From: Allomuricauda sp.
GTDB lineage: Bacteria; Bacteroidota; Bacteroidia; Flavobacteriales; Flavobacteriaceae
NCBI GenBank assembly: GCA_028289745.1
Contig: JANQOD010000362.1
Span: 1-11,565 of the forward strand
Reading direction: 5' to 3'
DNA: 11,565 nt
Below, one piece after another: positions 1 to 6,128 of the stretch (positions are counted from its first letter, which is position 1; each line of letters starts with the position of its first letter). The notes beneath the pieces are model-generated. The model saw nothing but the letters and a program-made list of their open reading frames with translations. It was not told the origin of the DNA and did no database searches. The position numbers and the translations under genes are program-made.

Positions 1-31
1 CGATCAATTTATCCAAGGTCTTCTCACTCAT
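1..31 (-). CDS. Start of next gene in the V-ATPase operon (partial)
   Basis: An ATG at 31-29 on the minus strand opens a frame reading MSEKTLDKLI before the window ends. It overlaps the end of the subunit B gene by 8 bases (shared ATGAGTGA), the kind of stop/start overlap that signals translational coupling, so it is very likely a real co-transcribed gene. In bacterial V-ATPase operons subunit D often follows B, but ten residues do not identify the family; a peripheral-stalk E-type subunit is another possibility. The existence of the gene is inferred from the overlap, and its identity is left open. Confidence 0.5.
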   Translation of the reverse strand, partial: MSEKTLDKLI

Positions 32-1355
32 GGGTCTTCTCTTTTAAAATTTTGAACTTCCCTTTTTCCGGCCAATACGCCTCTATCAGTTTAGAGGAAA
101 GCCCTACTTCTTCCTTTTTAAAATGTTGTGCGAGAATGTCCCAGCACAGATCGAGGGCATCTTCCAATTCCAAATAGCGGAAAGGATCCATCAATTCGTT
201 TTGAAAGGTCTTTCGATATTCCAACAACCGCAGGGAGTAGTCATCCTTGACCGAACCGAATTTTTGGGCCTTTACCCTTTCTTCTGCTTCCGATAGCAAT
301 CGCGCCATGGCATTCATGATGCTTCTATGGTCGGGGCGCGTGCGGTCGTTCACTTGTTGCTTCAGTCGGCTGAGGGAACCGAACAGTTCCAGATAGCCGT
401 CCTTCATGAAAAACTGCCCCTCGGTGATATACCCCGTATTGTCGGGCACGGGGTGGGTAACATCGTCCATGGTGGTCACTCCTAGAATGGTCAGACTTCC
501 CGCACCCTCGATATCTGCAGCCTTTTCATAACGGCTGGCCAATTGTGAATACAGGTCACCCGGGTAGCCCTGATTGGCCGGAATCTGGTCTTGGGCGTTG
601 GCCACTTGTCGTAGATAGTCAGACCATTGGGTCATATCTGACAGCAGCACGAATACATTTTTTCCCTGCAGTGCGAATTGCTCTGCCACGGCCAGGGCCA
701 GATCGGGCACCATCAAGCCTTCCACAATCGAATCTCTGTGGGTATGGATGAACATGATGGTCTTGTTCTTGCTACCGGCCTCTTCGATACGTTGCCTGAA
801 GTAATGAAACTCATCATATTTGAGGCCCACCCCACCGATGATGATGACATCGGCATCGGTTTGGGTAGCGATGTTCGCGAGCAAGCGGTTATACGGTTCG
901 CCTGCCTTCGCAAAAATGGGGATCTTCTGTGAACGCACCAAGGTATTGAAGACATCGATCATGGGCACCCCGGTACGGATCATGTCTTTGGGAATAAGTC
1001 GTTTGACCGGATTAATGGAGGGGCCTGCCACGCGAACCCTATCGGAAAGCAGTTCGGGACCTCCATCGATGGGCTGCCCATTTCCTGAGTAGACCCTTCC
1101 CAGCATATCATCAGAAAACCCGACCTGAACGGGTTTTCCGAGAAAACGGATCTTGCAGTCGGTCGAGACCCCGAATCCTCCCCCGAACAATTGTAGGGTT
1201 ACTTGATCTTCATCTAAAGCGATGACCTGCGCGAACGCCTTCTCACCATTGGGGTAGATGACCTCAGCCAATTCTTTGTTGTGCACCCCTTTGGCCTTTA
1301 TGCTTAGAATCGCCCGACCGATGCTGTCTATGTTCTCATATGTTTTCTGCAACAT
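24..1355 (-). CDS. atpB: V-type ATP synthase/ATPase subunit B
   Basis: This is the non-catalytic regulatory subunit that alternates with subunit A in the A3B3 head of the V1 sector on the cytoplasmic face of the membrane. The 443-aa length is usual for bacterial and archaeal B subunits. Residues about 1-75 form the beta-barrel domain. The nucleotide-binding fold follows, with the P-loop replaced by the degenerate AKAGEPYNRLLA (149-160), which is the B-subunit hallmark. The Walker B-like strand is VFVLLSDMTQWSDYLR (234-249), followed by QIPANQGYPGDLYS. The family-typical GSLSRLKQ (326-333) carries R330, the expected arginine finger reaching the A-subunit site. The ATG lies inside the end of the A gene (20-base overlap) with AGAGG just upstream, so translation is probably coupled to A and subunit stoichiometry kept matched. 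The 3' end overlaps the next gene by 8 bases. Identification is secure; whether the ion moved is proton or sodium cannot be told from A and B. Confidence 0.96.
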   Translation of the reverse strand: MLQKTYENIDSIGRAILSIKAKGVHNKELAEVIYPNGEKAFAQVIALDEDQVTLQLFGGGFGVSTDCKIRFLGKPVQVGFSDDMLGRVYSGNGQPIDGGPELLSDRVRVAGPSINPVKRLIPKDMIRTGVPMIDVFNTLVRSQKIPIFAKAGEPYNRLLANIATQTDADVIIIGGVGLKYDEFHYFRQRIEEAGSKNKTIMFIHTHRDSIVEGLMVPDLALAVAEQFALQGKNVFVLLSDMTQWSDYLRQVANAQDQIPANQGYPGDLYSQLASRYEKAADIEGAGSLTILGVTTMDDVTHPVPDNTGYITEGQFFMKDGYLELFGSLSRLKQQVNDRTRPDHRSIMNAMARLLSEAEERVKAQKFGSVKDDYSLRLLEYRKTFQNELMDPFRYLELEDALDLCWDILAQHFKKEEVGLSSKLIEAYWPEKGKFKILKEKTHE

Positions 1356-3081
1356 GACCTCTTTTTTTTACCAAGTTCAAGAGTTTCGTTTTTTGCTTTT
1401 CGAATCCCTCCTCGTCGGGCCTCATATAATTCCAATCGAGAAAGGCCTGTCGAATAAAGTTGAAGTGCGATCGTATTTCTTCCTTTCCCTTGAGGCCCAC
1501 ATCGGCATCGATGATTTCCCTTACCATGTTGAACATCAAACGCATTCGGTCGGGATCGGTCACCCCATCCACTTCATGAAAGCTGTTCTGCTGTAGAAAT
1601 ACCGCATCGAGCAATTCGGCTTTTTGATAGCGGATATACGATTCGTCGGTGATGCCTTTTTCGCCCATCAAGATGATGTTTGAGGCTATGATCTTTCCGT
1701 CACGGAGCAGTTCCAACAAATATGACACTTCTTCTTGCTCTAACAGTGAAGGGTATTTTGAATTACTGTCAATTCGGTCTATGGCGGGGTATTTACGGGC
1801 ATCTGACAGTGCCCTTGACAACCCCCAAAAGGCACCTGTACTGAGCAAAGTGGCCTGGGTCACGGGCTCGTCGAAGTTTCCACCCGCGGGAGAGACCGTG
1901 CCGATAATGCTGAGCGAACCCATTTGGCCATCACCCAAGATTTCTACCCCCGCGCGATCATAAAAAGCGGAAATAAGGGTAGAGATGTACATGGGGAAGG
2001 CCTCGGGACCGGGAATTTCTTCTTTTCTGCCCGAAGTTTCCCTAAGTGCCTGTGCCCAACGCGAGGTAGAGTCGGCCAAGATCAATACGTTCAACCCCTG
2101 TTTGCGGTAGTATTCCCCGACGGTGGTGGCCATATAGACAGATGCTTCCCTAGCGGCCACGGGCATAGAGGAGGTATTGCCCACAATATAGGTGCGATCC
2201 ATCAACGATTTTCCTGTACGGGGATCGATCAGTTCAGGGAAATCCTTAAAGACTTCAACGGCTTCCCCGGCACGTTCGCCACAGGCCGCGATAATGACTA
2301 CATCTGCCTGTGAATGCCTGGCGAGACTATGCTGCAAAACGGTCTTCCCTGCCCCAAAAGGCCCTGGGTTGCAGGCTGTGCCGCCGTAGGCGATCGGAAA
2401 GAGCGCATCTAAAATCCGAATTCCTGTGGGCATCGGCTTCACGGGCACGGAACGTTCTTTAAAGGGCATGGGGGTCTTTACGGGCCACTCAAAGGCCATC
2501 TTGAGTTCAGTTGTCTTTCCTGAGCTATCCTTCACAAGGGCGATGGGTTCATCAACGGTATATTCTCCTTCTGTGGCGATATGCTCGACCGTGTGGTTGC
2601 CCTGAACGGAAAAGGGCACAAAAATCTTGTGTTCGAACAGTTTTTCGGGAACATGGCCCAATACGGAGCCTCCAGTAACGGTGGCCCCTTTTTTTATTTG
2701 GGGGGTAAAATGCCATTTTTTGGTATTGTCAAGCGGATCTACCTCGAGCCCCCTTTCCAAAAACCATTCGATCTTTCCCAATTCGTACAATGGATTTTGA
2801 AGGCCATCGGTAACGGAACCCAAGATGCCCGGCCCCAATTTTACGGCCAAAGGAAGCCCTGTAAACTGTACGGGGTCACCTACCTTCATCCAACTGGTAT
2901 CTTCAAAGACCTGCAAGTACACCCTATTGCCATCTTTCACATCGATGACCTCGGCTTTGAGCCGTTTGCCGTCTTCAATAATGATATAGGCCACTTCACC
3001 ATTCATAACGGCCCCCTCTGTAGTTTGGGCCCCAACGAGCGACTCGTTGACGCTCATTACTTTTCCTTTTGCTTTTTGCAT
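1336..3081 (-). CDS. atpA: V-type ATP synthase/ATPase subunit A (catalytic)
   Basis: Catalytic subunit of the V1 head, hydrolysing or making ATP while coupled to ion flow through the membrane ring. The 581-aa length fits V/A-type A subunits, which are longer than F-type beta because of the non-homologous insertion (here roughly residues 110-200). Visible motifs are the N-terminal beta-barrel (about 1-80), the intact P-loop GPFGAGKT (240-247), ACGERAGEAVEV (266-277) with E269 as the expected catalytic glutamate, and Walker B plus following segment NVLILADSTSRWAQALRE (331-348). The C-terminal helical domain runs from about 450. The gene starts 16 bases after the stop of the Usp-TPR gene and overlaps atpB by 20 bases, so the three form one transcription unit. 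An oddity is that subunit E and the small accessory gene often found ahead of A in Bacteroidetes operons are not upstream; a stress protein occupies that place. Confidence 0.97.
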   Translation of the reverse strand: MQKAKGKVMSVNESLVGAQTTEGAVMNGEVAYIIIEDGKRLKAEVIDVKDGNRVYLQVFEDTSWMKVGDPVQFTGLPLAVKLGPGILGSVTDGLQNPLYELGKIEWFLERGLEVDPLDNTKKWHFTPQIKKGATVTGGSVLGHVPEKLFEHKIFVPFSVQGNHTVEHIATEGEYTVDEPIALVKDSSGKTTELKMAFEWPVKTPMPFKERSVPVKPMPTGIRILDALFPIAYGGTACNPGPFGAGKTVLQHSLARHSQADVVIIAACGERAGEAVEVFKDFPELIDPRTGKSLMDRTYIVGNTSSMPVAAREASVYMATTVGEYYRKQGLNVLILADSTSRWAQALRETSGRKEEIPGPEAFPMYISTLISAFYDRAGVEILGDGQMGSLSIIGTVSPAGGNFDEPVTQATLLSTGAFWGLSRALSDARKYPAIDRIDSNSKYPSLLEQEEVSYLLELLRDGKIIASNIILMGEKGITDESYIRYQKAELLDAVFLQQNSFHEVDGVTDPDRMRLMFNMVREIIDADVGLKGKEEIRSHFNFIRQAFLDWNYMRPDEEGFEKQKTKLLNLVKKRGHVAENI

Positions 3082-3097
3082 GTTGTTTGGATGTTTA

Positions 3098-4240
3098 TCA
3101 GCTACCGCGAAGTTTGCGCACCTCTTCCTCTATTTTTTGATACCAGATTTTGTCCATGATATCGGTGGCGTTCATTTTATACATTTTGGCCTTTTCTGGC
3201 TGGTTTAATTTTGTGTACGCTTTGGCCAGTCCCTTATAGGCGGGCACATGCATATCATTGATGGTAAGGCAGGCTTTTAAATGGCCTATGGCCTCTTCGT
3301 AAAAGCCATCTTCTATGAGCTTCATCGCTGTTTTATGAAGTTCCTCAATGTCTCTGATATGTGTCTCTAATTGTAGCGAAATTACATCTTCAGATTTTAA
3401 GGTAAGAAACGAACAGGGAACTTCCCGTATCACTTTTTCTGTAACACTTCCCATGAGCATTCGGTTTAGGCCTGTTCTACCGGCAGTGCCCATAATGAGC
3501 AGGTCGATCATCTTTCTGGAAACGGTGCTGAGTATTTTTTCTGACGGATTGCCCCTGGGAGATTCCTTGGTCCAGGTGACATCCGATAAATTGAACTCTT
3601 TCAAAAAAGCTTCAAAGTTTTCTTTGTGATGTTTACATCTGCTATCGTTTTCGGTTTCCATGTCATCATCTGACGGAAACCAAGACGATTTTGAGACTTC
3701 ACATACGCTGAGAATGGTCAATTCTGATTTGAACCTGCGGGCCATGGTGATCGCATTCTTGAGGGCCCGCTTGGAGGCCTCGGAAAAATCGACCGGACAG
3801 AGGATATGGTGCACATTTAACAGCACTCCCTCTTTTATGACAAAAACGGGCTTTTCACTTTTTTGAATGATGCGTTCGGCGGTGGTGCCCAGCCGAAAAG
3901 TGTCCCCTTTTTGGGTTTCACCCGATCCAAGTAGAATGAGATTGGCATTGGTGTCTATGGCGGCCCGGGTAATCGCTTCATACGAACTGCCCACCATCAA
4001 CAAAGGTTTCTTCACCACCAAACCCTCACTCTTGATAAGGTTTGCCGTTTCTTCCAGTTTGGCCATGGCCGTTTCATTCAGAAATGACCTTACTTTTTCG
4101 TTCATAATATCATCTGGAAGCACATGTATGGGAATAATGGTCGATTGAAATATCTTGGCCAGTTCTATGGCACTCGATACTACATTGGGGGATGATTTGC
4201 TAAAATCTTGTGCTAATAAAATCTTATCTAATAGTTTCAT
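3098..4240 (-). CDS. Tandem universal stress protein with C-terminal TPR-like tail
   Basis: A 380-aa soluble protein with two Usp alpha/beta domains (about 1-137 and 143-283) and a helical extension (about 290-375) that reads like one to two tetratricopeptide repeats: AMKLIEDGFYEEAIGHLKACL, then a PAYKGLAKAYTKLNQPEKA-type helix pair. Domain 2 opens with ILCPVDFS (146-153) and carries an intact G-x2-G-x9-G-S nucleotide-binding motif (G251, G254, G264, S265). Domain 1 opens with ILLAQDFS (7-14), but its loop GSGETQKGDTFRLGTT is off register (ten residues instead of nine before the last glycine), so ATP binding there is doubtful. Usp proteins bind ATP/AMP or act as stress-survival and signalling proteins; the TPR tail suggests a protein partner. 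It is the first gene of the V-ATPase operon, 16 bases ahead of atpA, so a role tied to ATPase level or activity is an inference from context. The start is the first ATG, just before the canonical beta-1 strand. Confidence 0.88.
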   Translation of the reverse strand: MKLLDKILLAQDFSKSSPNVVSSAIELAKIFQSTIIPIHVLPDDIMNEKVRSFLNETAMAKLEETANLIKSEGLVVKKPLLMVGSSYEAITRAAIDTNANLILLGSGETQKGDTFRLGTTAERIIQKSEKPVFVIKEGVLLNVHHILCPVDFSEASKRALKNAITMARRFKSELTILSVCEVSKSSWFPSDDDMETENDSRCKHHKENFEAFLKEFNLSDVTWTKESPRGNPSEKILSTVSRKMIDLLIMGTAGRTGLNRMLMGSVTEKVIREVPCSFLTLKSEDVISLQLETHIRDIEELHKTAMKLIEDGFYEEAIGHLKACLTINDMHVPAYKGLAKAYTKLNQPEKAKMYKMNATDIMDKIWYQKIEEEVRKLRGS

Positions 4241-4494
4241 AAACTCTTTTTTGCTCTTGAAGTACAGCTACATTAATGGGTCAAGTATTTGGCCGTTGCC
4301 CCGTCATGGACAATCTGCCAACAATATCAATAAAAATATTAAGCAATTCTTTAGAGAAACTTAAGCGTTGCCATGGCCTTGGGCATAAAAGTCATAATTC
4401 ATTGAAAATGAGCGATAGGTAGTTCATAAAAGAGTATTCGCCAGTCACCAGAATAATGGGTCCGACCGATTTGGGATGATTTTTTTGTTGATTT

Positions 4495-4525
4495 TGATAG
4501 ACTTCATGCCCATCTAAAGTTTTGC
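4495..4525 (+). promoter_or_regulatory. Weak candidate promoter for usp-sdhCAB
   Basis: A TTG at 4495-4497 is followed 19 bases later by AAGTTTTGC (4517-4525), which matches the Bacteroidetes -7 consensus TAnnTTTG at seven of eight positions. Spacing is within the usual 17-23 range. Transcription would start near 4531, leaving a leader of about 135 bases that would include both palindromes. The match is weak enough to be chance in this AT-rich stretch. Confidence 0.25.
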
Positions 4526-4544
4526 TAAAGAATCTGTTGTTACA

Positions 4545-4557
4545 TTACATCATGTAA
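4545..4557. repeat. Palindrome TTACAT-C-ATGTAA, possible operator
   Basis: Perfect inverted repeat with six-base arms and a one-base centre, 109 bases before the Usp start codon and about 15-25 bases past the candidate promoter. Its size and symmetry suit a dimeric repressor or activator. The regulator is not known. A second TTACA lies directly upstream (4540-4544). Confidence 0.4.
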
Positions 4558-4578
4558 AAGCCGTGAGACCTTAAAGGC

Positions 4579-4596
4579 ATTACTTGAAAAAGTAAT
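4579..4596. repeat. Palindrome ATTACTT-GAAA-AAGTAAT, possible operator
   Basis: Perfect inverted repeat, seven-base arms (4579-4585 and 4590-4596) around GAAA, 22 bases after the previous palindrome. As RNA it would be a seven-pair GAAA-tetraloop hairpin, but it is A/T-rich and no T run follows, so a terminator is unlikely. The same heptamer pair occurs in opposite order at 9986-10006. Confidence 0.45.
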
Positions 4597-4665
4597 TCGG
4601 CATTGAAAACCCAACTGAAAATGCTGGCCATTGATTATTGATCGTTTACCCTTAATGATTTGAAA

Positions 4666-5463
4666 ATGAAAAAGATTCTTGTTCCTGTAGATTTTTCCAA
4701 TGCTTCTTCGAATGCATTATCGTATGCCATTCAGCTTTTTGAGACCCCTGATTTAGAGATTACCGTATTGCATATTTATGGAGCAAGATCCACAGCGCTT
4801 CTCATGAAAAATATCGATGGGGTATTGGAAAAGGATGCCAAGCATAGAATGGATGAGCTTCTCGGCAACCTTCAAAAAGAACATCCCGATATAGTCTTCA
4901 GGCCAAAAATTATTAAAAACTATGCCGTTTCGGCCATTTCGGCACTGGGCGATAGCGGTAATTACGACTTCATTGTAATGGGCACCAAAGGAGCTAGTGG
5001 ACTCAAAGAGGTATTTATGGGCAGCGTTGCCGGAGGGGTGGTATCGAAGACATCCGCTCCCGTAATGGTGGTTCCAGATGGTCATGCGTTCCGTCCACTA
5101 GAGCAAATCGTATTGGCCGTAAGCGATGACCCATTCTCAGATGCCAAGGTCATCGACCCTTTGCGCCAGATTGCCACCAAGCACGAGAGCAAGATCAAGG
5201 TGCTGCATATCGCAGATAAGAAAACACCTCAAATCGAGAAGGCCTTAAGTGCCATCGAAGATTTGAATCCTTCGGTTGACTACGCTTTTGGCACAGGCGA
5301 TACCAACAAAGACCTGAACGATTACCTGATGAAAGACTTTTCTGGATTGGTTTGTCTTATTCGCAGCAAAAAAGGATTTTTAGACAGGTTATTGAATGAA
5401 AGTGTAACTTTAAAGCAAACTTTTAACAGTCCCGTGCCTCTGCTAATACTCCATGACCAGTAA
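4666..5463 (+). CDS. Universal stress protein, two-domain, first gene of the sdh operon
   Basis: A 265-aa tandem Usp protein. The open frame reaches back to a TTG at 4660, but the ATG at 4666 gives MKKILVPVDFS, the canonical family start, and is preferred. Counting from that ATG, domain 1 (about 1-138) has the ATP-binding aspartate in PVDFS (D9) and an intact G-x2-G-x9-G-S motif, GTKGASGLKEVFMGS (106-120). Domain 2 (about 146-263) keeps the fold pattern, but where the glycine loop should be it reads RSKKGFLDRLLNESVT, without the glycines, so it probably does not bind nucleotide. The protein is soluble, with no signal peptide. Only 4 bases separate its stop from the sdhC start, so it is co-transcribed with succinate dehydrogenase; a link to respiratory or energy status is an inference from that position. 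It is the functional mirror of the Usp-TPR protein encoded on the opposite side, where domain 2 is the intact one. Confidence 0.92.
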   Translation: MKKILVPVDFSNASSNALSYAIQLFETPDLEITVLHIYGARSTALLMKNIDGVLEKDAKHRMDELLGNLQKEHPDIVFRPKIIKNYAVSAISALGDSGNYDFIVMGTKGASGLKEVFMGSVAGGVVSKTSAPVMVVPDGHAFRPLEQIVLAVSDDPFSDAKVIDPLRQIATKHESKIKVLHIADKKTPQIEKALSAIEDLNPSVDYAFGTGDTNKDLNDYLMKDFSGLVCLIRSKKGFLDRLLNESVTLKQTFNSPVPLLILHDQ

Positions 5464-5467
5464 TTAA

Positions 5468-6121
5468 ATGTTTTTTAGAAAATCCATTATTGCGCTTACC
5501 GGTCTGTTTTTATGCCTTTTTCTGATCGTACATCTTTCTGCGAACAGTATTTTGTTGTTGCCCGAAGAGACGGCCAGAGAGCTGTACAATTCGTATTCCA
5601 CCACGCTTCGGGAAAGCCCGATCATCAAGATCGTGGCCTATGTGCTGTACCTCTCCATTTTGCTGCACATAGTCTATGCGCTATTGATCACCTTGAACAA
5701 TCGAAGGGCCAAGTCTAAGCGCTACACCCTAAACCAATATAGGGAAAACAGCAGCTGGACCTCACAGAACATGGGCCTTTTGGGCATAATGATATTGTTG
5801 TTCATCGTAGTACATCTCGCCAATTTCTGGGCCCGTATCAAATTGGGCATGGGAGAGGGAGTGGGTTTGGACGCAAATGGCCATGTAGATGTCTATGAGG
5901 TCACCTATAGTCTTTTTCAGAATATTTATTATGTACTCTTTTATACCCTATTGATGGCCCCTTTGGGATTGCATCTTTACCACGGTTTGAAAAGCGCCTT
6001 TATGACCTTGGGCTTTTACCATAAAAAGGGGCTTCGGATCATCGCCAAGCTCTCGCTGATCTATGCTGTGATCATGGCCGTAGGCTTTGGCATTATTCCA
6101 TTTATAGTATTCTTTAAATAA
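5468..6121 (+). CDS. sdhC: Succinate dehydrogenase cytochrome b subunit (type B, five-helix)
   Basis: Integral membrane anchor of complex II that carries haem b and passes electrons between the iron-sulfur subunit and (mena)quinone. The 217-aa length and five hydrophobic spans (about 5-26, 53-76, 103-123, 150-172, 191-215) match the Bacillus SdhC / Wolinella FrdC class, in which one polypeptide replaces the separate C and D subunits. Conserved membrane histidines expected to ligate two haems are visible: H22 (IVHLSAN), H67 (LLHIVYA), H116 (VVHLANFW), and H169/H172 (GLHLYHGLKSA). Start ATG is 4 bases after the Usp stop; sdhA begins 7 bases after its stop, so translation is likely coupled. No separate sdhD is present, as expected for this type. 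Confidence 0.93.
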   Translation: MFFRKSIIALTGLFLCLFLIVHLSANSILLLPEETARELYNSYSTTLRESPIIKIVAYVLYLSILLHIVYALLITLNNRRAKSKRYTLNQYRENSSWTSQNMGLLGIMILLFIVVHLANFWARIKLGMGEGVGLDANGHVDVYEVTYSLFQNIYYVLFYTLLMAPLGLHLYHGLKSAFMTLGFYHKKGLRIIAKLSLIYAVIMAVGFGIIPFIVFFK

Positions 6122-6128
6122 CCGTAAG

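Larger units (their letters stand above)
4241..4659. other. Divergent intergenic region between the two Usp-led operons
   Basis: This 419-base AT-rich gap contains no convincing gene in either strand. It must hold the promoters for the leftward usp-V-ATPase operon and the rightward usp-sdhCAB operon. Two perfect palindromes lie in the part nearest the rightward operon (listed separately), together with a weak Bacteroidetes-type promoter candidate. I saw no clear FNR box (TTGAT-N4-ATCAA) or CRP box, and no strong TAnnTTTG element pointing left; the nearest match is TAAGTTTC on the minus strand at 4356-4363, without a well-spaced TTG. Confidence 0.7.

Noticed and set aside
2581..3159. A 192-codon plus-strand open frame opposite the start of subunit A, and similar frames opposite atpA, atpB, the Usp-TPR gene and sdhA
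   Set aside because: They lie entirely antisense to strongly conserved genes, have no recognisable domains, and follow from codon bias on the other strand.
4369..4376. Short palindrome GCCATGGC in the divergent gap
   Set aside because: Only eight bases, no repeat elsewhere in the gap and no positional relation to a promoter.
4627..4638. GCCATTGATTA occurs before the usp-sdh operon (about 4627) and again after sdhB (about 8847)
   Set aside because: A single 11-base match with no symmetry and different contexts is likely chance in AT-rich gaps.
4660..4665. TTG start two codons before the chosen Usp start
   Set aside because: The ATG at 4666 gives the canonical MKKILVPVDFS family beginning; the extra LK residues are not needed.
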